A DNA stretch of 8,413 nucleotides from an uncultured Trueperaceae bacterium (GTDB lineage Bacteria > Deinococcota > Deinococci > Deinococcales > Trueperaceae): positions 1 to 8,413 of the forward strand of contig CALDPK010000044.1 in NCBI GenBank assembly GCA_937911855.1, in the 5' to 3' direction. The stretch's first letter is position 1; the number at the start of each line of letters is the position of its first letter. The notes below the pieces were generated by a model, which made no database searches, was not told the origin of the DNA, and saw nothing but the letters and a program-made list of their open reading frames with translations. Shown here piece by piece: positions 1-6,334 of this stretch. A program made the translations under genes and the position numbers.

Positions 1-927
1 GGCGCCTTTTTCAAGTTCCACAAGCCCAAAAAACTGCTGAAGTACCTCTACGACCACATTGACCGGGATACCCTGGAGGTGGATATGATCAATTTTACCG
101 GACCCAACTTTACCGAGGTGGACAACCGTTTGATGAGCCTGCAATTGATCAAGAACGATATGACGGACGCCGTGATGTTCGGTCCCGATGGGAACAACCT
201 CCTTCCGGCCGCAGTGCTCTACAAAAAGAACATCCTGGCACTTCGCGGGAGTTTCAGGCCGGTGACCAAGGTGAACATGGACATGTTCGACAAGTCCTAT
301 GACATTTTTGTCAAGGAGCCCACGGTAAAGGTGGAACAGACCATAGTGGTCTTTGAGATCACCCTCTCCAATTTGAAGGCTTCCGGGGAAATCGACGAAC
401 AGGATTTTATGGACCGGGCCGAACTGTTGTGTTCCCTGGGCCATACCGTATTGATCTCCAAGTTCCAGGAGTACTACAAATTGGTGGAATACTTCAACAA
501 TTACACCAAGGCCAAGATCGGCCTGACCATGGGAGTGAACAATTTGGTGGATATTTTCGATGAGAAGTACTACCGGCATTTGAGCGGAGGAATCCTGGAG
601 GCCTTCGGGAAACTCTTCTTCAAGGACCTGAAGGTCTACCTGTATCCCATGAAGGATCCGGATACCGGACAGATCCTCACCAGCAACAATGTCAAGGTGC
701 ACCCCCGGATGAAGGAACTCTATAAATTCTTCAAATACAATGGGAAGGTCATGGATATTGTGGACTACGACCCCGATGTGATGCACATTTTCTCACGGGA
801 TGTCCTCAAGAAGATCACCGAAGGGGTTCCCGGTTGGGAAAAGGAACTCCCGGAGGGCATTGCGGAAATGATCAAGGAAAAGCACCTCTTTACGCGCAAG
901 GTCCTGGAGGGGAAGGAAGATTCCTGA
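1..927 (+). CDS. Conserved Bacteroidota protein of unknown function, 3' part
   Basis: The frame is open from the first base to a TGA at 925-927, so the N-terminus lies outside the window; the ATG at 79 is only the first internal methionine. The visible 308 residues look soluble: no membrane stretch or signal peptide, mixed acidic/basic surface, many aromatic residues. Recognisable blocks include GPNF near the start, SLGHTVLIS in the middle, a GGILEAFGKLF stretch, a VYLYPM strand and a HIFSRDVL block near the C-terminus. I believe this is a conserved family of roughly 450-500 residues in Flavobacteriia, but I cannot assign a reaction. A nicotinate-nucleotide adenylyltransferase label may be attached to homologues; I see no motif here that supports it. 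It converges on the peroxiredoxin gene with 26 bases between the stops. Coding is certain, function is not. Confidence 0.8.
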   Translation, partial: GAFFKFHKPKKLLKYLYDHIDRDTLEVDMINFTGPNFTEVDNRLMSLQLIKNDMTDAVMFGPDGNNLLPAAVLYKKNILALRGSFRPVTKVNMDMFDKSYDIFVKEPTVKVEQTIVVFEITLSNLKASGEIDEQDFMDRAELLCSLGHTVLISKFQEYYKLVEYFNNYTKAKIGLTMGVNNLVDIFDEKYYRHLSGGILEAFGKLFFKDLKVYLYPMKDPDTGQILTSNNVKVHPRMKELYKFFKYNGKVMDIVDYDPDVMHIFSRDVLKKITEGVPGWEKELPEGIAEMIKEKHLFTRKVLEGKEDS

Positions 928-953
928 ACCGTTCCAGGGACTGCAATACTTTT

Positions 954-1412
954 TTATTGGGGTTCCAAGACCTGGGCGGCGTGATCCTTGGTTTTGACCT
1001 TGTCGATCACCCGTTCCACCACGCCATCCTTGTCGATCACAAAGGTGGTTCGATGGATGCCATTGAAGGTCCTTCCCATGAATTTCTTGGGCCCCCACAC
1101 CCCAAAGGTGTTTATGACGGTATGGTCCTCATCGGCCACGAGGGGAAAGTCAAGATTGTTCTTTTTCCTGAAATTGGTCTGTCTACGCTGGCTATCGGCA
1201 CTGACCCCCAAAAGTTCATAACCCTGTTTCCGCAATTCCCCGTAATGGTCCCTGAGATTGCAGACTTGGGCGGTACAACCGGGGGTACTCGCCCTGGGAA
1301 AGAAGAACACCACCAATTTCCGTCCCCGGTAATCTTTCAATCGGACGGTATTCCCATCCTGGTCCAATGCCGAAAAATCGGGCACCCTGTCCCCTACCTC
1401 CAATCTGTCCAT
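954..1412 (-). CDS. bcp: Thioredoxin-dependent thiol peroxidase, peroxiredoxin of the Bcp/PrxQ type
   Basis: A 152-residue protein, the usual Bcp length. It reduces hydrogen peroxide and organic hydroperoxides in the cytoplasm with electrons from thioredoxin. It starts MDRLEVGDRVPDF, followed by the peroxiredoxin active-site block FFFPRASTPGCTAQVC. Cys46 is the peroxidatic cysteine and Cys51, five residues on, is the resolving cysteine of the PrxQ arrangement. GVSADS and the late KFMGRTFNGIHRTTFVID block are also family-typical. The frame stays open upstream to 1547, but that extension overlaps nth and has no family match, so the ATG at 1412 is chosen. No Shine-Dalgarno is visible, as is common in Bacteroidota. 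It is divergent from nth and convergent with the gene on its left. Confidence 0.93.
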   Translation of the reverse strand: MDRLEVGDRVPDFSALDQDGNTVRLKDYRGRKLVVFFFPRASTPGCTAQVCNLRDHYGELRKQGYELLGVSADSQRRQTNFRKKNNLDFPLVADEDHTVINTFGVWGPKKFMGRTFNGIHRTTFVIDKDGVVERVIDKVKTKDHAAQVLEPQ

Positions 1413-1451
1413 ACGTCTTGGGTCTTGAATTTTGTTCGTAATTTTACGGCC

Positions 1452-1459
1452 CAAAGATA
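1452..1459 (-). promoter_or_regulatory. Bacteroidota-type -7 promoter box for bcp
   Basis: Read on the minus strand the bases are TATCTTTG, an exact match to the TAnnTTTG -7 consensus of the Bacteroidota housekeeping sigma factor. It sits in the 54-base gap between the divergent bcp and nth starts, about 40 bases upstream of the bcp ATG. A well-placed -33 TTG is not obvious: the nearest one, inside the start of nth, is too close. The match supports the Bacteroidota origin of this segment; promoter activity is inferred. Confidence 0.5.
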
Positions 1460-1466
1460 AGCCTAT

Positions 1467-1970
1467 ATGACCAAACAGGAAAAGGTGGAATTCACCATAG
1501 AGACCTTGGATGAAATCTACCCCAGTATTCCCATTCCCCTGGACCATAAAGACCCCTACACCCTATTGGTGGCCGTATTGCTTTCGGCCCAAAGCACCGA
1601 TGTGCGGGTGAACCAGATCACACCCCTGCTCTTCGAAAGGGCGGACAATCCCCAGGATATGATCAAGCTGTCCGTGGAGGAAATCCGGGAAATCATCCGG
1701 CCGGTGGGCCTGTCCCCCATGAAATCAAAGGGAATACACGGACTTTCCCAAATTCTGGTCGATAAGTACGGGGGGGAGGTGCCCCGGGACATCGCCCTTT
1801 TGGAAGAACTGCCGGCCGTGGGCCATAAAACGGCCAGCGTGGTGGTCTCCCAAGCCTTTGGGATACCCGCGTTCCCGGTGGACACGCACATCCACCGTCT
1901 GGCCGGACGCTGGGGCCTTTCGAGGGCGCAGAGCGTGGTCGAGACCGAGCGCGACCTGCAGGCGCTTCTC
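1467..1970 (+). CDS. nth: Endonuclease III (DNA glycosylase/AP lyase), cut at its C-terminal third by a sequence joint
   Basis: Endonuclease III removes oxidised pyrimidines and nicks the AP site in base excision repair. Residues 1-152 are clearly Nth: VLLSAQSTD (about 38-45), then the helix-hairpin-helix ELPAVGHKTA with catalytic Lys121, and FPVDTHIHRL with catalytic Asp139. The C-terminal [4Fe-4S] cysteine cluster, which should follow within ~60 residues, is missing. From about base 1920 the DNA becomes much more GC-rich. Residues 153-168 still look faintly Nth-like (a VVETERDL stretch), but after about 1970 the frame is only the antisense of rpiA, running open to 2300 without meaning. The start is the ATG at 1467, divergent from bcp. 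This is best read as a chimeric joint rather than a natural truncation. Confidence 0.85.
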
Positions 1971-1985
1971 GGCGATCAGGTCGAT
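1920..1985. other. Segment joint 1: Bacteroidota nth into gammaproteobacterial rpiA
   Basis: Left of 1920 the plus strand codes for Nth in moderate-GC codons; right of about 1985 the minus strand codes for RpiA in high-GC codons. In between, the plus strand keeps a short Nth-like stretch and the minus strand keeps an RpiA-like helix, so the exact break cannot be placed by eye. Both genes are cut and neither is completed in the window. Confidence 0.8.
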
Positions 1986-2083
1986 GAAATGATTGATCGT
2001 GGAGCCGGTGCCGACGCCGACGACCATGCCGTCCTCGACGAATTCCACGGCTTTTTCGCCGGCCAGGCGTTTGGCCTGGGACA

Positions 2084-2084
<1 letters not shown>
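1962..2084 (-). CDS. rpiA: Ribose-5-phosphate isomerase A, N-terminal fragment
   Basis: RpiA interconverts ribose 5-phosphate and ribulose 5-phosphate in the pentose phosphate pathway. The fragment starts MSQAKRLAGEKAVEFVEDGM and continues VVGVGTGST, the glycine-rich phosphate-binding turn near the N-terminus of all RpiA proteins (residues 25-29 here), then an HFIDLI helix. After about residue 40 the similarity stops and the sequence runs into the segment joint, so about 80% of the gene is absent, including the rest of the catalytic site. The start is decided by GGAAAAGAG just upstream and by a TGATG overlap with the stop of the EVE-domain gene, which implies translational coupling. Family identity is firm; where the true rpiA sequence ends is uncertain by some 20-40 bases. 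Confidence 0.8.
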
Positions 2085-2557
<473 letters not shown>

Positions 2558-2558
2558 G

Positions 2559-3143
2559 TCATGCGGTGACCGGGGGAAACGTGTCGGATTCGGTGCACAC
2601 CGCGTCCAGCGCCACGTCCCAGGCCTCGGACGCGATCGGCGCCACCTGCTGGAACGAAAAGCCCGCCCCCACCAGGTGCGGTGGCGCCGGCTGCGTGGCG
2701 CGGAACGCGAAGCTGCGATCGTACCAGCCGCCGCCCATGCCCAGGCGGTGGCAGCGCTGGTCGAACGCGACCAGCGGCACGACCACCAGGTCCAGCTGCG
2801 CCGGTTCCAGCAGCGCGTCTTCGGGCACGTCCGGCTCCGGGATGCCGTAGCGGTTGGTAGCCAGCGGCGCGCCCGGCGACCATGGCGCGAAGCGCAGGGT
2901 GGCATCGGCGTGCAGCACCGGCAGGCAGTAGCGCAGCCCGCGCGGCAGGCGCAGCTGCCAGGCGTGCAGCGGGATCTCGCCGTCGCTGGCCCAGTAGCCG
3001 GCGACGTGTCCGCTACGCGGCGCGAACGGCAGCGCCAGCAGGCGTTCGGCCAGGGCTTCGGCCGCGGCGATGCGCGCGGGCGCGGGCAGCGCGCGCCGGC
3101 GATCGCGCATCGTGCGCCGCAGTTCTGCGCGCGAAGGGATCAT
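2559..3143 (-). CDS. fcl: 5-formyltetrahydrofolate cyclo-ligase
   Basis: A 194-residue protein, normal for the family (YgfA in E. coli). It uses ATP to convert 5-formyltetrahydrofolate to 5,10-methenyltetrahydrofolate, returning the storage form to the one-carbon pool. The basic N-terminal helix (LRRTMRDRRRAL) contains the ATP-contacting arginines. The signature block near residues 120-150 reads LVVVPLVAFD, then HRLGMGGGWYDRSF, a close match to the family pattern (VAFD..G.RLG.GGG.YDR). The start at 3143 gives the usual length, though I see no strong Shine-Dalgarno before it. It lies downstream of 6S RNA with the same orientation, as in many gammaproteobacteria, and is followed after one base by the EVE-domain gene. 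Confidence 0.93.
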   Translation of the reverse strand: MIPSRAELRRTMRDRRRALPAPARIAAAEALAERLLALPFAPRSGHVAGYWASDGEIPLHAWQLRLPRGLRYCLPVLHADATLRFAPWSPGAPLATNRYGIPEPDVPEDALLEPAQLDLVVVPLVAFDQRCHRLGMGGGWYDRSFAFRATQPAPPHLVGAGFSFQQVAPIASEAWDVALDAVCTESDTFPPVTA

Positions 3144-3249
3144 TGTCGGCTGGGAGGCAGGCGCATGCGCGCCATTGTGACCGCCCGGGCGCGGTCGCGG
3201 AAGCGTCCACCGCGCAGCGCCAGGATGCGCCGCGCGACGGTCGCGAATA

Positions 3250-3438
3250 AGTAATCCTCCACCATGCCGATGCCTGCGAAACGACCTTGAACCCGAGGTT
3301 CAAGTGGGGACACTTCGGCTTCCTTCGGGCTTCCCGCTGCAAGGCGGACCTGCACCCCCGGACGCCGCTGCGTCCCCGAGGTCGTCATTAAGGGACAAGG
3401 CGAATGTTGCGCATGCCGTCGAACACGGCAGAGGACGG
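3250..3438 (-). ncRNA. ssrS: 6S RNA
   Basis: 6S RNA binds sigma-70 RNA polymerase by mimicking an open promoter and lowers housekeeping transcription in stationary phase. On the minus strand the 3' third holds the conserved stem CTTGAACC-CGA-GGTTCAAG (8 base pairs, bases 3286-3304) followed by TTTCGCAGGCATCGGC, which parallels the E. coli 3' region (TTGAACC...GGTTCAAG...CAGCCTGCGGC). The 5' end CCTCTGCCGTG pairs with CATGGTGGAGG at the 3' end using a few G-U pairs, giving the terminal closing stem. Length is about 185-190 bases, as expected. It lies between zapA and fcl, the classic ssrS position. Ends are set from the stem and promoter and may be off by a few bases. Confidence 0.9.
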
Positions 3439-3442
3439 ATGC

Positions 3443-3470
3443 AGTATAGCCCTGCGTACACGCCTGCCAA
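3443..3470 (-). promoter_or_regulatory. Sigma-70 promoter of 6S RNA
   Basis: Read on the minus strand there is TTGGCA (3470-3465, five of six bases of the -35 consensus), a 16-base spacer, and TATACT (3448-3443, five of six bases of the -10 consensus). The predicted start, about 7 bases further on, falls at about 3436, exactly where the terminal stem of 6S RNA begins. The agreement of promoter and RNA fold makes both calls stronger. Confidence 0.8.
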
Positions 3471-3560
3471 GGCCCATCGCCGATGCAGGCGGCCTGCGGT
3501 TCACGCGCCTGAACCGGAGCGCGGCGTGCTGCCGGTGGGAGGTGCGGGCGAGGCGCGCGT

Positions 3561-3668
3561 TCAGCGCGTGTCGATCAGCCCGTCGAGCTTGCGCTGCAGT
3601 TCCTCGAGCATGTGCGCCATGTCGCGGTCGCGCTGCTCGTTCTCCTCGCGCAGCTGCTGCAGTTCGTG
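3561..3668 (-). CDS. zapA: Cell division protein ZapA, C-terminal fragment
   Basis: Only the last 35 residues remain, starting HELQQLREENEQRDRD and ending KLDGLIDTR. This is the C-terminal coiled coil of ZapA, which bundles FtsZ filaments at the division ring; the heptad-like Leu spacing (HELQQL, MLEELQRKL) is visible. In intact xanthomonad-type ZapA the residues before HELQQL are of the kind AALNLA; here they are replaced by unrelated sequence from 3669 on, which codes on the other strand. The frame stays open to 3812 but without family similarity. Position upstream of 6S RNA and fcl is the standard zapA-ssrS-fcl arrangement and supports the assignment of such a short piece. Confidence 0.75.
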   Translation of the reverse strand, partial: HELQQLREENEQRDRDMAHMLEELQRKLDGLIDTR

Positions 3669-3672
3669 GCGG
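3666..3672. other. Segment joint 2: gammaproteobacterial zapA into Deinococcus-like sequence
   Basis: ZapA similarity on the minus strand ends sharply at the His codon 3668-3666, where an alanine-leucine-rich helix codon should come next. A plus-strand frame of different character starts at 3669. The break is thus placed to within a few bases, in a run of GCG/GGC triplets that could provide a short match between the two sources. Confidence 0.75.
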
Positions 3673-3899
3673 CGCTGCCGGAGTTCCTTGAGGGTGCCAG
3701 CAGGCTGAGCGAAGGCCAGTCGCTCGTGCTCAGGCAGTCGGGCGTCACCGGTTACGTGGCGCTGTCGGCGGCGTACGCTGAGCCCATGAACCGCTTCACA
3801 CTCACGTTCCACGCAGAAGCACCGTCCGACGTGGCGAGCGTCACAGCCGTCCAGGGGCTCGGGCTGGAGCTGATGAACATGCTGCTTACTCAGGAGTGA
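3669..3899 (+). CDS. Unknown protein, C-terminal part, Deinococcus-like segment
   Basis: The plus-strand frame is open from the joint at 3669 to a TGA at 3897-3899, giving about 76 residues (start LPEFLEGASRLSEG, end MNMLLTQE). Strong G/C preference at third codon positions makes it look coding. I do not recognise a family: there is no membrane segment, and the piece looks like a small alpha/beta protein end. An internal ATG at 3786 could start a 37-residue peptide, but the coding-like sequence before it argues that this is the tail of a longer gene whose start was lost at the joint. It is followed by a 69-base gap and the recombinase. Confidence 0.5.
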   Translation, partial: AALPEFLEGASRLSEGQSLVLRQSGVTGYVALSAAYAEPMNRFTLTFHAEAPSDVASVTAVQGLGLELMNMLLTQE

Positions 3900-3968
3900 G
3901 GGAATGCCAACTCAATTAAAGGGTAATTATATTGACGGGTGTGAATCCATGTCCTGGAGTCCCCTTCC
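3900..3968 (+). promoter_or_regulatory. Intergenic region with possible promoter and ribosome binding site for the recombinase
   Basis: This gap contains the most AT-rich stretch of the segment (3911-3934). TATATT at 3928-3933 can serve as a -10 box; the best -35 at 18 bases spacing is ATGCCA (3904-3909), only four of six. CTGGAG at 3954-3959 is a reasonable ribosome binding site 9 bases before the ATG at 3969. The promoter is weakly supported, the ribosome binding site more so. Confidence 0.35.
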
Positions 3969-5075
3969 ATGAGTGACCGCGCCGAACTTGTGCTGCGGAT
4001 CGACCAGCCGGTCGCCCGCAACCGCCACATCGCCAACCTGCCTGATGAGGACCGCCGCCTGCTTGCTGCTGAGGCGGTGCAGCAGCGCGACGCCGACCTG
4101 CTGTGGGCGATCACCGCCAGTTACCTGAGCCGCAAGGGCCGCCGGGGCTCGCGGCTCAGTCCCAACACGCTCAAGCAGTACGAACGGGGCGTGCGCGAAC
4201 TGCTGCTCATGTGGGCGCACGTCAACCTGCTCAGGCCCGGTGACGACGCCGCGGCCAACTACGTCGAGGACCTGCGCACCGGCCACACCGAAGCCCTGCA
4301 GAACGCCGCGCCCATCTCCCACACCGGTGCCACCGAAGTCAGGCGCGGTGGCCGCCCACGCAGCAAGGACGGCAAGTACAGCGAGGCGACCATCGCCATC
4401 AAGATCGCCGCAGGACGCCTGCTGTACTCGGCGCTCACCTGGGCCCGCGTGTTCACAGGTGAGAACCCGTTCGAAGGCGTCAGCATCGGCAAACTGCAGA
4501 GCCGCATCGAGAAGGACTTAGCCAGCGCCCATTACAGCGAACGTGAACTGCAGCTGCTCATGGAGCACGTCGAACAGGCCGGCGACGCCGACGACCGGCT
4601 GCTGCTGCTCCTGGGAGCTCACGCCGGCCTGCGTGTCAGCGAGATGCTGGCGCTGGAATGGCGCCACATCCACTGGGACCAGGGTGAACTGCTGGTCGTG
4701 GCCGGCAAGGGCGACAAGACTGCAGCCGTCGTCATGAGCCCGGCGCTGACCAGCGCGCTGCACCTGCAGTTCCAGACGCTTCGCGCCCAGAACGTCGACC
4801 CGCTGTCCCCCACCAGCCCGTTCCGGTTCGTGCTGACGGAAAGGCGCAGCGCATCCGGTCTGTACAAGCGGCTGCGCAAGCACTGCCTGGCTGCGGGCGT
4901 GCCGTTCAAGAAGGTTCACGGCCTGCGGCACACCGCCGCCACCTGGATGCTCCGCGAGACCGGGCGCATCGACCTGGTGCAGGACCATCTGCGGCACGAA
5001 ACGCTCGACATGGCCCGCCATTACGCGCGCGGTGACCGCAGCGCCCTGCGGGAAGCGATCAAGAACCGTGGCTGA
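3969..5075 (+). CDS. Tyrosine recombinase/integrase, Deinococcus-type XerC/D-like
   Basis: A 368-residue site-specific recombinase. Residues ~40-165 form the SAM-like core-binding domain (SPNTLKQYERGVRELL, then ALTWARVF). The catalytic domain runs from ~185 to the end with all expected residues: Arg222 in HAGLRVSE, Lys247 in the AGKGDK beta-turn, His317 and Arg320 in HGLRHTAATW, His343 in HLRHETLD and the nucleophile Tyr352 in MARHYAR, nine residues after His343. The enzyme breaks and rejoins DNA through a 3'-phosphotyrosine link. Length and the N-terminal style resemble recombinases that are numerous in Deinococcus. The start at 3969 follows CTGGAG. The NUDIX gene overlaps its end by 8 bases. 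No attachment site or excisionase is evident, so whether it is a resolvase or an element integrase is open. Confidence 0.92.
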   Translation: MSDRAELVLRIDQPVARNRHIANLPDEDRRLLAAEAVQQRDADLLWAITASYLSRKGRRGSRLSPNTLKQYERGVRELLLMWAHVNLLRPGDDAAANYVEDLRTGHTEALQNAAPISHTGATEVRRGGRPRSKDGKYSEATIAIKIAAGRLLYSALTWARVFTGENPFEGVSIGKLQSRIEKDLASAHYSERELQLLMEHVEQAGDADDRLLLLLGAHAGLRVSEMLALEWRHIHWDQGELLVVAGKGDKTAAVVMSPALTSALHLQFQTLRAQNVDPLSPTSPFRFVLTERRSASGLYKRLRKHCLAAGVPFKKVHGLRHTAATWMLRETGRIDLVQDHLRHETLDMARHYARGDRSALREAIKNRG

Positions 5076-5547
5076 AGGCAGACCCGGCCTCAGGCTCGCG
5101 ACGCTTTGCTACGTCCGGCATGAGGGCCGCACGCTGATGCTGCACCGCAACCGCAAGGAGAACGACTACCACGAAGGAAAGTACAACGGCCTGGGCGGCA
5201 AGCTCGAACCGGGTGAATCACCCGAACAGTGCATGAAGCGGGAGATCATGGAGGAATCAGGCCTGAATGCCATTTCCTGGCGGCTCAACGGCATGATCAC
5301 CTTCCCCACCTTCGACGGCAGCAACGACTGGTACGTATTCGTGTTCACCGTCAGCGAGTTCACGGGCGAACTCATCGATTCACCCGAAGGTGAACTGCAC
5401 TGGATAGCCGATGAGGATCTGCTTGACCTGAACCTGTGGGAGGGCGACAGGCTCTTCATCCCCTGGCTGACTGAACCTGGTTTCTTCTCGGCTCGCCTCG
5501 AGTATGACGGCCCGCGCCTCAAGGACCACGAAGTCAGCTGGTATTGA
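5068..5547 (+). CDS. NUDIX hydrolase, MutT/MTH1-like (possible 8-oxo-dGTP diphosphatase)
   Basis: A 159-residue protein with a perfect Nudix box at residues 44-66: GKLEPGE, seven residues, then REIMEESGL (the G-x5-E-x7-REUxEExGU pattern), giving the Glu cluster that holds Mg2+. Such enzymes cleave nucleoside diphosphates linked to another group; the layout resembles MTH1-like enzymes that remove oxidised dNTPs, but substrate cannot be read from sequence alone. The GTG at 5068 is preferred to the ATG at 5032: family similarity begins just after it (LRLATLCYVRHEGRTLMLHR), GGAAGCGA lies at suitable distance, and it gives an 8-base overlap with the recombinase stop, implying coupling. NUDIX genes are greatly expanded in Deinococcus, which fits the segment. 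Confidence 0.92.
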   Translation: MAEGRPGLRLATLCYVRHEGRTLMLHRNRKENDYHEGKYNGLGGKLEPGESPEQCMKREIMEESGLNAISWRLNGMITFPTFDGSNDWYVFVFTVSEFTGELIDSPEGELHWIADEDLLDLNLWEGDRLFIPWLTEPGFFSARLEYDGPRLKDHEVSWY

Positions 5548-5683
5548 GCGGTATTTGTTAAGCCTTTCGCCTGAACCTGTCTGTATAATGCCAAGAAAGC
5601 GCGTCCAGCTGCACTAAATGTGCTAATGTAGGCCCTGAACTTACGCCTGACTTTTGAATCAGGTAACTAACCGGGGGAATAAT
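5548..5683 (+). promoter_or_regulatory. Promoter and leader of the Panacea-domain gene
   Basis: A perfect -10 hexamer TATAAT lies at 5584-5589; no convincing -35 is found at 16-18 bases. The predicted transcript would have a leader of about 90 bases. Bases 5645-5662 form an imperfect palindrome, CCTGA-c-TT against AATCAGG (7 pairs with one bulge), ending some 10 bases before the ribosome binding site GGGGGA (5673-5678). It could be an operator or an RNA hairpin near the start codon. The region separates the recombinase-NUDIX pair from the Panacea gene as its own transcription unit. Confidence 0.5.
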
Positions 5684-6292
5684 ATGGCAGCAGACGATTT
5701 CGGGGTTTCGTCTGGATTCAATCTTCGAACAGGCAAGCCTGAATGTGACGGCAAGACGACCACCTGCGGCAGCGCAGAAGGCAAAGACAGGCACGGCAAG
5801 CCGCTCAGGCGGCGCGTCCGGGTGCTTCCCCCTGAAAACCTTTCACCCGAAACAGTACGTGGTGCCTGCGACATCATGGATGCAGCAGCATTCCTGGTGC
5901 AGGTAGCCGGCCCGCTGGCCCGCGCCAAACTCAATGACCTCCTCTATTTCGCCCAGGCGTGGCACCTGGTGTGGGACCATGAACTTCTGTTTCCTGACAC
6001 CATCCTGGCCACTGAAGACGGCGTAACCATAGGCGCAATCGAGAAACTTGCAGGCGGAGCTTTCACCGTTGAAAGCCGGCACGTGCGCAAAGGACGCGCC
6101 GAGCGGCTGAGCGAAAGCCAGAAACGCACCCTGCTCGGGATTGTCAAGTTTTACAGCGGCCGGAATCACTTCCGGCTCAGCGAACAGATCCGGCTGGAGA
6201 ACCCGTGGCGTCAGGCGCGGCAGGCTGCTGCACTCGGCTCGGAGCCGGTCGTCGAGCCTGCGGCCCTGCACCGTTATTACCGCGAGTCATGA
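5684..6292 (+). CDS. Panacea-domain (DUF4065, SocA/GepA-like) protein, possible antitoxin
   Basis: A 202-residue protein. Residues ~63-180 fit the Panacea (DUF4065) domain: a first helix MDAAAFLVQVAG, then LNDLLYFAQAWHLVW with the typical LLYFAQ.W signature, an ELLFPDTI stretch, a helix QKRTLLGIVKFY, then the L-S motif LSEQIRLENPWRQAR. Panacea proteins are known as antitoxins of varied toxin-antitoxin pairs and as phage- or proteolysis-linked adaptors such as SocA. The first ~60 residues are not part of the domain: polar, with Cys21 and Cys28 and a basic stretch KPLRRRVRV, likely flexible. The ATG at 5684 is chosen because GGGGGA precedes it by about five bases; an in-frame TTG at 5654 has no such support. 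No small toxin gene adjoins it, so a toxin-antitoxin role is unproven. Confidence 0.8.
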   Translation: MAADDFGVSSGFNLRTGKPECDGKTTTCGSAEGKDRHGKPLRRRVRVLPPENLSPETVRGACDIMDAAAFLVQVAGPLARAKLNDLLYFAQAWHLVWDHELLFPDTILATEDGVTIGAIEKLAGGAFTVESRHVRKGRAERLSESQKRTLLGIVKFYSGRNHFRLSEQIRLENPWRQARQAAALGSEPVVEPAALHRYYRES

Positions 6293-6319
6293 TTCACTGA
6301 ACAGTCAGACCCAATCATT

Positions 6320-6325
6320 TATCAT
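6320..6325 (+). promoter_or_regulatory. Possible -10 box for leaderless start of the STAND regulator
   Basis: TATCAT at 6320-6325 fits the TAnnnT pattern and ends nine bases before the ATG at 6335. TGAACA (6298-6303, four of six -35 bases) lies 16 bases further upstream. No Shine-Dalgarno is visible before this ATG. Leaderless transcripts with a -10 box this close to the start are common in Deinococcus, so the transcript may begin at or near the ATG. Inference from position only. Confidence 0.35.
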
Positions 6326-6334
6326 CTGAGCAGA

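Noticed and set aside
834..1460. A 208-residue plus-strand open frame
   Set aside because: It overlaps bcp on the opposite strand and the end of the first gene; no domain is visible.
1413..1547. Longer N-terminus for bcp
   Set aside because: The extra 45 residues overlap nth and precede a normal peroxiredoxin start; the TATCTTTG box also lies inside this stretch.
3932..3937. TTGACG as a -35 box for the recombinase
   Set aside because: No -10-like hexamer occurs at 16-18 bases downstream before the ATG.
5032..5067. ATG start for the NUDIX gene at 5032
   Set aside because: It would lengthen the overlap with the recombinase and add residues without family similarity; the GTG at 5068 has a suitable upstream purine stretch.
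5654..5683. TTG start for the Panacea gene at 5654
   Set aside because: It lies inside the palindrome, lacks a ribosome binding site, and the ATG at 5684 has a strong one.
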